Assembly (NCBI GenBank): GCA_010093685.1
Contig: MU006244.1
Coordinates: forward strand, 62,001-126,000
Direction: 5' to 3'
DNA length: 64,000 nucleotides
Source: Ophiobolus disseminans
Taxonomy: Eukaryota > Ascomycota > Dothideomycetes > Pleosporales > Phaeosphaeriaceae
Below the pieces are notes generated by a model. The model did not search any database. It saw nothing but the letters and a program-made list of their open reading frames with translations, and was not told the origin of the DNA. Each line of letters opens with the position of its first letter. Positions within the stretch are counted from its first letter, which is position 1. Below, in pieces: positions 44,165 through 55,461 of this stretch. The position numbers and the translations under genes were made by a program.

Positions 44165-46146
44165 TTACATAGCCATGCCAGGAACCGGTTTGCGCGGCGG
44201 CATTGGACCGCCGTTTGGGTTCATGGGACTTGGTCCGGGGGCGGGGCCTCGTCGCTGATTGCTGAGTTGGCTTGCGGAGTTAGCTCTCGGGCGGCCCATC
44301 TGTGGGGGAGGAGCCATCTGAGGGCCACCACCGTAGGGACCGGGGGACATTGAGCGAGGTGGGCCGGCGTATGGTGCGTTGCTGTTTGAGCGACCGCGAG
44401 GAGGGCCGAACTGGGGAGCGTTGCTGTTTGATCGGCTGCGAGGAGAACCTTGCATTTGGGGAGACATTTGGCGCGGTCCAGGGCTCATGGAGTGAGGACC
44501 GGGAGACATGCCAGGCGGGTGAGGGGAGTTGCGACCGCTGGCAGGCGAGAGCGGGCGAGGTTGAGGAATGCCACCAGGACCCATGGGTGAGCGGATGGGA
44601 GGGCCGCGCATACCTGGGGGTGGCGGGCCTTGACGCGGTGGACCGGTGCGAGGCTTGACGGGATGCTTTGATAGACAAGTACGTGGAACAACACCTTGTT
44701 GAGAACGGTCCATGCGGATGCAGAGAGCCTGCATCAGATTAGCAATATGTCACGCATGAGATTGGAACGAGAACTCACCCAACCGTCATCATACTCGTGG
44801 AGCATCCTAACGAGTTGTCCGGCATGAAGACCAAGTTCGTCTTGCATGGATGGCTTGAAGTCGAGCTGAACGCGATGGACGTTGTCAACGGCAGGAGGAG
44901 CAGGGCTGTTGGAACGGGCACCAACAACAGCACCGGCAACAGGAGGAGGACCGACGGGAGCAGGGCCAGGAGAGGCAGGGAAATCTTCAGTCCACGCAGG
45001 GCTTGCCGGTACACCATCTGAAGGTGCCTTGATGCTGGGCGGGGCAGGGAAGTCTTGGGTCGGGGGTGGAACACTAGCCATTGCTGTTGCCGCAAGCACA
45101 GGGTTGATGTCAGCTGAAGCGATTGCTACGGCAGGGTTGGCAAAGTCAGCGCTCGGTTGGGTCGAGTGCAATGGAGAAGCATTTGGAGGCGAGTTGGGAA
45201 TCTGTGCCTGGGTAGGGTCGAGGGCAGCGTCGTTTCCGAAAGGATTGGCAGAGGGAGGGCTCAATTGCTGGGGGTCGTTGAACGGGTTCTCGGCTGGGGC
45301 AACGTTTGCGGCTCCTGGTCGCTCCCATGCGCTCCTTGGGCGGTCTGGCAAGTCACGCTCCTTAGACGGGGTGGGAGGGGCTGTGGCACCGGCGACACTG
45401 AGTAGATTTCCAGCTGCTGCGCTCTTGCGGTTCTCGAAAGCCGGATCAAACTGGGTCACAGGCCTCAAGCTTAGGCGTGGAGCTGTGGACAGAGTACGCT
45501 GGGTCCGAATGCTAGGAGCAGCAACTACCGCTGGGGCAGCTTGAACCTGGGGAGGTAGTGGTCGGGGCGCATCGTTCAGGTCAATTTTCTCGTTGTCCTG
45601 GGATGCGGCATCTTGCTGCTTCTTCTTGCGGCGGTACAAGAGGAGAATTCCAGTGAGCAGGGCGCAAACACAGAGTAACACACCAAGAGCAATCCCGGCT
45701 TTAGCACCTGTAGACATGCCGGCATCCGCAGAGTTTGCCGAAGCGCCAGCTGAGATTGTAGCTGCGGCAGAAGAAGCAGCGGCAATGGCAGAGCCAGCGT
45801 TTGGCGTGGGAACCTGCGTCGCGACCTTGAGTGTGGACTCGACCTGGACAGGTGTCGATGGCGCCTCGATGCCGTCATCGTCGTTGGAGCGACTCGAAGG
45901 GGTAGCTGAGGGCTTTTTTGAAGTTGCAGCAGCTGTACTAGTGACGCGCACCGGTCCTCCGTTCGCTGAGGTTTCCTGCGGGCGTACCATGGGTGGGGGA
46001 AGTGCGATGCCACTTGCAGGCGGGGTTTCCCACCTGACAGCCACAGTGTACGTGTTGCTCGCGGTTACGTAGCGGACAGAGACGACGGTTTCCACCTGGT
46101 TCCGCTGTCGTTGCACCAGGTGCGCATGCTCATGCTGGCGCGCCAT
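44165..46146 (-). CDS. SH3-domain single-pass membrane protein
   Basis: 643 residues from exons 46146-44779 and 44728-44165 (GTGAGT to GCAG, phase 0). Residues 1-148 are Ser/Thr/Ala-rich, likely extracellular and O-glycosylated. TM is about 149-171 (GIALGVLLCVCALLTGILLL) followed by RRKKK, so N-out topology. The cytosolic part is Pro-rich. An SH3 domain (about 412-474) begins RVQLDFKPSMQDELGLHAGQ, with the ALYDY-like start and DDGW motif; the intron falls just after DDGW, and exon 2 supplies ALCIRMDRSQQGVVPRTCL. The tail is Pro/Gly/Ser/Arg-rich with repeated SMSPGP and RSNSNAP units. No N-terminal signal peptide is seen; the TM may act as signal anchor. Role by analogy: cell-surface sensor or polarity adaptor. 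Confidence 0.84.
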
Positions 46147-47637
46147 GTTGTGCTCTTGTGGCTTGCGGTAGAGTATGGTGTTGCGCAGATGGTGGATGCG
46201 GGTCGCAGGGTTGCTTGGACGCGGCTAAGTCGTTTGTATAGTCGTCTGTCTCCTTCACTTCCTCTTCGTGGGCGATTGATGCGCGATTACGTATTATGCG
46301 CAAACAGAGTGCGCGAGTTGATATTTACAATAGCAGCAATTGAGGCTCAAGGGAGGTCGGTCTGCGGCAAGGAATGTACTACCAACGGGCTGGCTCGGCT
46401 GTCGTGGAATGTGGTGGTTATGACGAGTTACTAAGGATGAAGGAGTGTATGTAATTGGGTAGTAAAGAGTGAATCGCGAGGGCTGCGCTCGATGAACGAA
46501 GGGCGAACGACAGCCTGGTCGCGAAGAGGTGGTGGAGGAATTAGACGGGGTAGAGGTGAAGGCGTGAAGAGAGCGGGCGCGGGCAGCGAGGCACGGCTGA
46601 GATGAGGAAACACGGCAGACGAGGGTGCCAACCAGCGCTCGAAACGTCGGCGTGCCTGGCAAGGCCAACAGCGCCAACGAGTCCGTGCCGTCGTTCATCC
46701 CTCCGCATTTTGCGTTAGCCCGCGCTGAGGCCCAGGTACGCGCATCTCTTGATTGGCCATCTCATCTAGACCCCTGCGTGCGCTGATGAGCTCGTGCTAT
46801 TTTCTCCTCAGCCTCCGCGCTTGACCAGCGATGGCGGTGCAGCACCCCCTTATCGACCTCTATCGGCGCGTTTGAGCACGCGATGCCGTCTACAGGCGCG
46901 GCCTGGAGCAAGCCATCTTCGCGACACCATCGAGTGGCTGCGATAATTACACATAGCGACCGCCGCTACCAAACATTCCAGTTGCTCTAGGAGGCGTCCA
47001 GTCACGAGAGCGACCAGATCTGAGAGCAGCCGATTATGCGGTCGACGTTAATGACGTCGCAAGGGTACGACTGGAGCCGGTAATTGCCTGCAGATGGCAT
47101 ATGCAGGCCTGTCGTTGTTATGGTGCACTCAATTCCTTTTTCGAGCTGGTCTCACGGCTGGTCGCAATCTCGGGATGGTCAGCGCAATGAAATTATACGC
47201 TGGGGGCCGATGGCTGTGTACAGAGTCCGTGACGAGATGGAAGCAATTGCTGTCAAGAAGCTACCTTTGCTAGTGCTTCTCATGTTGATTAGACGATGAT
47301 CTGGAGAGTGTGCGATTCTGTGTCGACAAAACCCCGAGTCGATCTGCTTTCGAGAGGGGACGATCCGCCGGAGACAACCTCGGAAAGCAGGAACGTCTGT
47401 CACTGACCCTTGCTACCCATTTCTATGCTATAGGCAGTCATCTTCATGTGAACAGACTACGATTACACCTGCATGACAAAAAGTCTGCATGTCTACTAGA
47501 TCGCAGATGCCAGCTGATGCCATTCGTCCCGACCAAATTCGCACGCTTAGTCACCACCGTGCACCCCACAGTCCGCCAGCTCATCCAAAAACAAAAGGCT
47601 CTCTCGCACAGCAGCGCACACAAACCACAAAAAGAAA
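46147..47637. other. Intergenic
   Basis: About 1.5 kb upstream of the SH3 gene. A 134-codon minus frame at 46698-46294 has no features and is probably promoter or 5' UTR sequence. Nothing else is seen. Confidence 0.5.
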
Positions 47638-47718
47638 TGCCCTCTGCCAGAATCGAACTAGCGATCTTATCATAGCATGCAATACTAGTGATACGCTTTA
47701 CCACTAAGCCAAGAGGGC
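47638..47718 (-). tRNA. tRNA-Thr(AGU) with a 9-nt intron
   Basis: The minus strand folds as a cloverleaf. Acceptor stem GCCCTCT pairs with AGAGGGC. The D arm is GCTT/AAGC with loop AGTGGTA. The anticodon stem TATCA pairs with TGATA. The T arm GCTAG/CTGGC encloses TTCGATT. Sixteen bases between the anticodon stems fit a 7-base loop (C-T-AGT-A ... A) with a 9-base intron (TTGCATGCT) after position 37. The anticodon AGT reads threonine codons after A34 to inosine. The discriminator base is A. The exact intron ends are inferred. Confidence 0.88.
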
Positions 47719-48385
47719 GGATCCGATTTGAACAATCGGTTGGATGGGTAGAGACGAGGTGGTCAATGAAGAATTCCGCGAACAATTACACTTATAATGC
47801 CACAAAATATTAATCCACGTGGTATGGCTTCCGCACTGAAAGGTGACGGGTTCGAAAGTGTCTCAGAAAAATTTGTCTTCCCCGCAACTGCACTACACGT
47901 GGCGGGATGCAGGGAAGTGGGGCGCCGTCTCAAGCGGTTTGAGTTCATGAGCTTTCAACTTGGATTTCTGTCGCTGGTGCATCATAAAACAACGAGGCAG
48001 ATAATGTCACGCGGCAGTGTAATGCAATGCGCTGGCCCAGGTTCGCTTATTTGAGATCGACAGCAGAATCATATCAGTCATTATGAGTCGATGGAGATGC
48101 ATCTCGCTTTTATTGTAGGTACATTGGACTCGGGATGCTCATGATAGACGTACCTCGGTAGCTTAACTGGCAACATCATACAAACTATCGATATCAACCG
48201 ATTCAATCAATCGAGAGGGCACTATTGGCTGCAACGTATTCATTGCGAAAACCTTTGATCCACGATTTGTTGGTTTGAAAGGGGCGACTTGGATACTTCT
48301 ACTCAGGCCCCCTCTCCTCAGACATGCTTGTATAGAAATTGTCAAGCAGGTGATGATTGCATGAGTACCAAGCAATAACGAACAA
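47719..48385. other. Intergenic
   Basis: About 670 bp between the tRNA gene and the DUF3632 gene; no coding frame or repeat is supported. Confidence 0.5.
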
Positions 48386-49373
48386 TCAAGGACACATCCT
48401 CTCCGCCCCCTCCATAGCCTCCAACGCATCCCTCGCATGCGCCCTAACACCCCCATCAACCTCCTCTCCATTCACCAACTGTCCCCACCTCGTCTTCCAC
48501 CACTCCCACCTCTCCATCGAATACCCCAGCTCCGTGAACAACAACTTCCTCCCCTCCCCAAGCTCCGCCGCCCGCGGCGCATATATACCAATCGGCGGAC
48601 CCGGACACTCCTTCTTCTCGCGGCACAGGCGCAGTAAGACTGGACTCGCATATCGAAATAGATTCGCCGTAGCAGGAACCTCGCCATGGAAGTTCGGATG
48701 GCCCTCGACGTCGAGTACGCGTAGGAAGCAGTACGATGCGCGGTGCATGTAGTAATCGAGTCCGCCCGGCCCGTACATATCCGTCGAAACAAGGCGTGCG
48801 ATCCAAGCATTTACGATGGCCCATTTCGTAATCGTTGCTTCGTCCGTGGGCGATTGGCCAAAGAGAAAGCGTTGGTACTCGTACGTGTCGGTAAGGTTAG
48901 GTGTGAAGTGGTTGCGCAGTACCGACCAGTCGATGTCTTCGGGGCCTTTGTCTTCGTGTCTGCGCAGGGTGGGCGCGTGTACTCTTTGGGGCGGCAGGCG
49001 TTGGAGAGCTTGGAGGAGAGCTACGATGGCAGCTTGGTGCTGTGGGTTCGTGAGGGCGGTGTGCTGGAGGGTGTTGAGGATGGTGAATACGGCGTCGTCG
49101 GCGGCGTCGTAGTCGTCTTCGGAGTCGTTTTCGTCGTTTATGGCGGTGCCGTCTATCATCGCCTTTGGTATTGTCGCAGTGAGTTTTTGTGAGCATTCGT
49201 CGGCTGTGTTGTTGCCGGCCTGGATGGATCAACACGTGTTTACTCGAGGATGTCTAAGATGTACACACAAGGTACACCCGCAGTGCTGCGAGCTGAATGT
49301 GTTCCACAGCATCACCCGACAGTTCTTCCCAATTCCCTGCCAGCACTGGTAGTTGGCTCTCCACTTCCGACAT
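48386..49373 (-). CDS. DUF3632-like protein, unknown function
   Basis: 309 residues from exons 49373-49278 and 49219-48386 (donor GTGTAC, acceptor ATCCAG, phase 0). The join gives LAALR-AGNNTADECSQKL. The body has a family look: an acidic stretch NDENDSEDDYDAADD, VFTILNTLQHTALTNPQHQ with LLQALQRLPPQR, WAIVNAWIARLVSTDMYGPG, and RWGQLVNGEEVD near the end. Such proteins are very common multi-copy hypotheticals in Pezizomycotina; no biochemical role is known to me. No signal peptide or TM. If the first exon is wrong, translation would start at 49159 (MIDGTAINDEND). It is moderately certain that the family is DUF3632 (PF12311). Confidence 0.72.
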
Positions 49374-49844
49374 AATAGCTGTTGCTATCCGGAGTAAATC
49401 TGCCAAGTTTGTGTTCAACCTTGGTAGTACAGGACGCAATTTTGGAGTTTTCAAAAGGCAGTCAACCACCTTGGAGCGTTTCAAACGCGATATGTAGGTG
49501 AATCACTACAAGGCCGCCCGTAGAAACATTTTCAGTCAGCATTGACGTCATATCATACGAGTTTCGTAGGCAATTTCGAGCACAAACTGTGCCGTTCTCG
49601 CAACCCGGTAGATGAGACGGGGCTATGTTCCTGGGGTGCACGCCGTATAGTGCTTTGCTAGCAAGTACAATCTGTGGGATAGGTACAAAAAGATGTTGTG
49701 TTATAGCATTTCTATGGTCAAGTCCAAACTGACTCAACAAAAAGCATGTCAGTCCAAAGCTTCGAAATTGAAACCAACGGGTATACAATCCAACCCATAC
49801 AACGCCGTATAAACTCCAAACACCCCCAAACTCTTCCTCCACAT
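49374..49844. other. Intergenic
   Basis: About 470 bp: DUF3632 promoter and MIS14 3' UTR; nothing else recognised. Confidence 0.5.
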
Positions 49845-50492
49845 TTACACCTTCTTCTCCCCCCCAAGATACCCCACAACATCCCCCGCCCTCTCCAACC
49901 TCGCCCTCGTCTCCGGCAACCCCTTATTCAACCGTCCCAACCCCTCAACCGCCCTCTCCCAATTCCTCTGCACATCCTCATATCTCTGCAACGCCTCCAT
50001 ATCCGCAACATCCACATCCCCATCCACATCCATACCCCCCTCTTGCAGCAACTCGCGATTCTCCCGCTCAAACTGCGCCTGCCACGCCGCCGCCGCAGCC
50101 CCCGGCGTCGTGCGCCTATGCTGACTTATCTTCGCCACCAGCTGATCCCTCTTGGCGACCGTACTTGACAGTTTCCCCCGTAGCTTATCGTCAAAAGCTT
50201 CGTACTCCTCCGTCTCGACGGCGCTTACGCCCTCGGCGTCGCCCTCTACGTCTTCGCGCACGACGTCGATGCCGTTGATGCTGACGTTGGTGCGTATACC
50301 GCTGAGTACCTGCGCGACGAAGCGGTCGACCAGCTCTTCGACGTGGCGGCGCAGCTCGTCGGGCTCCGAGGTGTCGCTGACGGGGGGGAGGTGCAGGTCG
50401 AGTTTTTGGCGGGCGGCGGTGCGGAGTTGCGAGGTGAGGAAGGTGAGGTCGGCGGGGGATTGGAGCTCGATTTTACGGTGCTCGGAGTCCAT
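49845..50492 (-). CDS. MIS14: Kinetochore protein Mis14/Nsl1
   Basis: Intronless, 215 residues. Subunit of the MIND/Mis12 complex that joins the inner kinetochore to the Ndc80 complex during chromosome segregation. The N-terminus MDSEHRKIELQSPADLTFL fits the Mis14 start (short charged leader, then PxDLxFL). A long helix follows with ELVDRFVAQVLSGIRTNVSINGID and EDVEGDAEG, then FDDKLRGKLSSTVAKRDQLVAKISQHRR, the typical conserved block. The C-terminal half is coiled-coil (AAWQAQFERENRELL and YEDVQRNWERAVEGLGRLNKGLPETRARLERA). Length is right for the family. The start is the first ATG in frame. The assignment rests on this pattern (PF08641), not on a search. Confidence 0.83.
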   Translation of the reverse strand: MDSEHRKIELQSPADLTFLTSQLRTAARQKLDLHLPPVSDTSEPDELRRHVEELVDRFVAQVLSGIRTNVSINGIDVVREDVEGDAEGVSAVETEEYEAFDDKLRGKLSSTVAKRDQLVAKISQHRRTTPGAAAAAWQAQFERENRELLQEGGMDVDGDVDVADMEALQRYEDVQRNWERAVEGLGRLNKGLPETRARLERAGDVVGYLGGEKKV

Positions 50493-51153
50493 GGTGAGGG
50501 AGAGGGAGATGGGCTCTTCGGGAGGTGCTGGTTTGGATGGGAGTGGAGGCGCGTTGCGCTCAGCGGAATCGGGAGCGCTTTAGGGTTGTTTCTGCGAATG
50601 CGCTAATCTTATTCTGATTGCAAGTGCATATGTAGTTGCTTCTAGGGTACGAGTATCGCAAGTGCCGTAGTGTGGTCGATTGATGGTGGTCGTGAAGAGT
50701 GTTCATTGTTTTGGTCTTGTTTACCGAACCTCGACTTCGCGACCTGCGACGCGCTTATCGATACCGCCCGTGCCGAGGTGGGACAGGGATATGCCCCTCT
50801 GCGGAGCCATGCCGTGCGCTGTACTCGACGCAATAAGCATAACAACACATTAGTATTCAGTGACATTGCAATATGACCATAACAGAATTCAAGCAATACC
50901 CCAACCAAACAGCAGATAATCCGCCAAACGCCTGTCCGTAGCCCATATTATACATCCATCCCATCCCATCCCATCCCATCCCGTCCCTTGACTCCAAGTT
51001 CGATATCCAAACGCCATTCATGAACGCATCATCTAAGCCTCATGTCCCGTATGTAAAGCAGTCAAAGCTTGCAATGATTCCCAGCATAATCCTGTATACA
51101 CCTCGGCCATGAGTCCCGCGTGAAACCCAACCAATATCCCACCTCCCCATCTC
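50493..51153. other. Intergenic with a pentamer microsatellite
   Basis: About 660 bp including the MIS14 promoter and the microsatellite at 50953-50987; no further gene is seen. Confidence 0.5.
50953..50987. repeat. ATCCC pentanucleotide microsatellite
   Basis: About five perfect ATCCC units followed by a CGTCCC variant; a simple-sequence tract in non-coding DNA. Confidence 0.85.
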
Positions 51154-51697
51154 TCACGACGGAAACATCTTCTCCACCTCCTCCTCCGTAACAATAATAT
51201 CCTCGACGGGATCCTGTCTGCGCTCCAGGTCGTCGAAGTGGTAATCGGCGTAGGAAGGTAGGAAGATTTCTACAGCACACAGTGTTAGCACTCGCTCTAC
51301 AACCACATCCACATCCACATCTCCATCCTAAGACAGAATGCAGTGCAGTGCAGACCAGTGTATACGTACCCAGATTCCAATCAAACCCCTGACTCGCCTT
51401 GACACACGTAATTAGCCGCGGACTCTCCTCCTCGCCCACATTCACCACTGTGTGTTCTGCGCGCGAGAAGGTGGGGGACATGAGGCTTTGTCTGCGTGCA
51501 CTGCCGTTGCTAGCGTTGCTTGCGTCGCGCAAGCTTCCGAAGCCACCGGACACGGAGCTCGATGCAGGAGTGCCGAAGCTGTACGAGCTTGACGACGACG
51601 ACGAACTACCCACAGAGCCCCGATTCGCGAGGTACCTGTTATTGCGTGGCGGGATGGGTATGGCGTTGCTTGAGGATGCGGGGGAGGAAGACGCCAT
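51154..51697 (-). CDS. Small conserved fungal protein, unknown function
   Basis: 147 residues, exons 51697-51370 and 51269-51154 (GTACGT to GTAG, phase 1), joining GFDWNL-EIFLPSYAD. The N-terminal 70 residues are Ser-rich and disordered, with a run of eight serines and PPRNNRYLANRG. The C-terminal half has features I associate with a conserved ascomycete hypothetical protein: RRQSLMSPTFSRAEHTVVNV, GEEESPRLITCVKASQGFDWN, and an acidic end DDLERRQDPVEDIIVTEEEV. It also has a possible phosphosite context RRQSLMSP. No TM or signal peptide. I do not recognise a named domain. The intron removal is needed to reach the acidic end. Confidence 0.75.
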
Positions 51698-52922
51698 TGT
51701 TGCTTATCCTAGTGTACACGATACCGATGTCGAGGAAGGATAGTAGAGTGGAAGTTGAAAAGAGATCCGAACTCCACACAGCACAAAGTCAAAGAACCGA
51801 GTCCAGTAAAGAAGAGTGGAAGACGCACAATACAAGTCTGCGTCAGAGTCAAAGGCAAGAGTCACCTCATCCCCCGTCCGTTCGTCGTCACAGCCTCGAA
51901 GCCCGTCGCCAATGAACCTCCAATCACAGCGCGAGCTGTAGCTTCCGCCTGCGGGGGGTTGACGTGTGACCAGGCACCGAGCTTGGCGCTTTAGATCGAG
52001 GCTTAGCGTGGTGCCGTAGTGCGTGGTGGTATCTCTTATCTTGCAGCTTGTATGTATGCGGTATATAGTGTTGAGATAATGGAGCTGTGGTTTGGAGGGG
52101 GGTGTGTTGGTGTGTGAGGGGAAGAGGATGACGTAGGGAGATGAGATGTATATAAGAGACAAAGACTAGCGGCTTATTTAGGCTCGATTCTAGATACATC
52201 TTAAGTACTGAATTTACATTACATTAATTGAGTACATCAAATCCGAATGAATGCCCACGAGTCAAGAATACCTAGTTCCATTATATTCCATCATCAATTT
52301 CCTTTTCCCTCCCAATCCCAGTCTCATACCAGCTACTAACCCACGCCCATTCCATCGCTATCATACATCAAGATATCGCTCAAAACACGCAGACAAAGGA
52401 AAAAGTTCGCATCGGTCCTGCCGAATGAAAGCTACGAAATACGCCCAAATGCCCCATCCCATCCCATCATATCCCCCAGAAAGACATAAAACCAAAGCAA
52501 ACAATATCGTAGCAAAAGCAAACAAACAATAAATACTTCAGATTCCTAACAGCTCTCCAAGACATCCCGCCTCTTACAGTAACCCAAGGATGTGGTAGGT
52601 AGCTCTGCATTCTAGCCCCATCCCATCACAACCCATCTCATCCCATTTCCGCACAAACCCATCCACAACAGAAAACCAAGGGGTATCCCAAAAACAATAA
52701 ATGAAGAAAGAAGAAGAAAAGTAGTCATAGCAAAGCCCCACACCCACAGAATAATTACTCCATACACGCCGCATACTCAACGAGCTAAGAATAAAGAACC
52801 AAGTCGTCGCAAAAACAAGGGAAAAACACATGAGGCTAGGCAGTGGCGAGAACATAGCAAAAGTCGGGGGTATCATAGTTTTCTTCTCGAGGGGGCGACT
52901 CGCGCGCGGGCAAGAGATGTTT
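51698..52922. other. Intergenic
   Basis: About 1.2 kb between the small gene start and the RasGAP stop. The 152-codon minus frame 52162-51704 is probably promoter or 5' UTR. A-rich and C-rich low-complexity stretches occur at 52280-52560. Confidence 0.5.
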
Positions 52923-55461
52923 CTACCATCCCTTTTTGCGCGCGAAGCGCTTGTTGAGGAGAACAAGGACTTTGGATACGTTGAACTGTACGTATTCCAG
53001 GTCCAGGTCTTCTTGGTTGTCCTTTTGCATCTCGAGCAGGTCGTCGAGCTTGAGGTCCAGTTCGAGCAGGCCGCGGTTGCGGCCTTTGTAGTGTAATGAG
53101 ATGACGAATGTGCCGGGGAGGGGGCTTGTGAAGTTGAAGTAGATGTTCGCTCTTCGGTTCTCCGGTACGTTGCTCTTCTGGATAACGCCCTCCTTTTCGA
53201 GTTGCTGATGGGTGAACTTGTATGGGCCCAGCACTTGGTGTTTTTGCTGTTTCCGTGTCTTGCCCTCCGACTGGCTGCGCACGTTGTGCAGATACGACTT
53301 GTACGTCTCGAGCTGACCGACCAGGTACAAATTGTGGTCTCGGATCGTGCGGAACACGTCTTCCAGTTTCCTCGTCTCCTCAATGACCTTCTCCTTCATG
53401 GAGCCGAGGTGGACGAGCTCCTGTTCCACCTCGTCTCTGAGTAACGAGAATTGATCCTCCTTGTCAATGACACCAAGGTCCTGTAGTTGACTGAGCAGCT
53501 CCATACTTCGGATGCCCTTCTTCACCATGATGGAGTCGTTCTTCGTTGTTGCCGCTGCTTCTGCGATCTTATCGAGTCTCAGCGGTCTCCGGGTGATGGA
53601 GCTGTTTGGCGGTAGTGAACGGAGCATCATGACGAACGTCGACTTTGCCTCCATGAAGAATATCTCTTCTTGCGTGATGTCGAGTGCGGCTGTAAAGTCG
53701 TCTAAAGGTGTCTCCCACTTGCTGAACAATGGCAGATTGATGGCCCTGTTCTCTTTGCGCGGAAGTTGCGCAGGTGCAGGTCCAAGCTCATGTAAGATCA
53801 CTCCTAAATGGGAGCTGTCGTCCTTTGCCTGGGGAAGATCAGTACGTGCAAATTGTTGCCGTGATCTCACGGAGCCTACCAGCGCAGCCGCATGCCTCTC
53901 CAACAGTGAATGTGTCGCATACACCTCATTCAGTGTGATCGACAGCTCCAGATCCTTCTTCGACAGCGCAACATAGTTGTCCAGCTCTAGGCTCTCGTAA
54001 AAGTCCTGGACTTCGCAGAGGTCTAGAAGGAACTTGTTGATGCGGTCTTTGTTCTGATGTACAAATGGCTGTAGCTTAGCCATGTAGGGCTCCTTTGCAT
54101 ATGATGGCTTGTTTGCAAGATTTTGCAGCATCTTGGCGATGTATGTCAGTGTTCGCTTTGGATTCTCGGCGGGTGTCGCGTCGATGAGCATATACGATCG
54201 TGGTGTAACAATGGCAGGGTTGATGAAACGCAGGAAGAAGAAACCGCCAATCAGTGTGCAGATGGTCTGGTCCTGGGCGTCGGGGTATTTGCGTCTTGAT
54301 AGACTGCGAATCTGCTTGCAGATCCATCGGATACCATACGGCGTCTCCTCTAGGCCGTTGATGATGGTAGTGAGAAAGTTGTTTGCAATCTCCATCAGCA
54401 TGCTCACGCGCGGCGCGATGATCTGCTGCACTCGTTCGTTCTCGGTGGCTTGCTCCGCAGTGACCGCTCTGGGCAGGTCCGCCGGCAACTTTCCCTGGTC
54501 CTCGAGCTCGACAATCATCTTCTCGTAGACCTTGAGAGGATTAATTTCGAGATCGAGGTCCTTCAGCTCGATGAGCGAGTTGATACTGTCCTGCAGGATG
54601 ACCTTGAGATAGCTCTGGCCAGGGCCTCTCCGGGTGTATGTGGTCATCATGCGAGAGACAGGGGTGTTTGCGCGTAGAAGCGAACTATAGTCTGGCGTGT
54701 TATCGAACTGGTAGGTGAGTACCGACTGTTTCGGTTATATTAGCATTAATTCTCCGAAGGTCGAGACCAACCGTACCTGAAACATGGTCAAGAGCAGGTG
54801 TTCCTCGCGGCTCTCGTACTGGTTTCCGTAGATTGTGAACATGACGGTCTGGAGCAGGGCATCGATCTCGGCCATGGAGACGAGGCGGCAGAGATGCGCA
54901 ATGTGTCGCGGCTCAGACTGGAGGAGGAACAGCAGGTTGCCGTATTTTTGAGTCTTGTCGTCATTGGGAAAGAAACCTTCCTGCAGTTCCATGCCGTCTT
55001 CGAGGTGGCTCGCGACTTCGTTTTGCTGTCATGGTCAGCGGTGACTCGTCAGATACGACATGTCCAAACATACTTCCTCCAACGCCATGCGGTTCTGGAT
55101 GAGCAGGGCTATCCGCGAGTCGAGATAGCGCACGTCCTTCTCGAGCACGAAGTTCTTCTTCGACTGTGACGAGATCTTGGCCTTGAGTTCGCGCAGTATT
55201 TTCTGGGCTGCGCACGATTAGCCTGCAGCCTGACGGGCATTACACTCCAAGCATACCTCTGGCAAGATCGTCTTCAATCTCTAGGTCCTTGTCCTTTGCC
55301 GACATGGACAGATACAGCGCGGTCACGGAATACCGTTTCGACTGGCGCACCGAGCGCGACCCATCGTGGGAAGACATTGTGTTCTGGCGCGAGACGGGTA
55401 CGAAGGACGACGACGAGGATGTCGATGCTCGCGAGGGAGCGTGCAGCATGGACACAGCCAT
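52923..55461 (-). CDS. Ras GTPase-activating protein, Gap1/Sar1 type
   Basis: 796 residues, four exons: 55461-55257, 55207-55074, 55025-54777 and 54725-52923. The joins restore EDDLARAQKILRELK, MALEEQNEVASHL and LTMFQSVLTYQFDNTP. It stimulates Ras GTP hydrolysis, so switching off Ras signalling in growth and morphogenesis (S. pombe Gap1, A. nidulans GapA). The Ser-rich N-terminus (about 1-50) is followed by a coiled-coil (FVLEKDVRYLDSRIALL). The RasGAP domain spans about 150-440, with the LLRANTPVSRMMTTYTRR finger-loop region and the FFLRFINPAIVTP signature. The RasGAP_C domain is in the last 250 residues (FTHQQLEKEGVIQ, NIYFNFTSPLPGTFVISLHY). The arginine finger is likely in the SLLRANTPVSR segment, an inference from the family. 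Confidence 0.92.

Noticed and set aside
44302..46072. Plus-strand frames opposite the SH3 protein gene
   Set aside because: Gly/Ala-rich shadows created by the Pro/Ser-rich coding strand.
46294..46698. 134-codon minus-strand open frame upstream of the SH3 gene
   Set aside because: Looks like 5' UTR or promoter; no conserved features and no in-frame connection to the gene.
51704..52162. 152-codon minus-strand open frame
   Set aside because: Directly upstream of the small conserved gene, composition of a leader region, no family.
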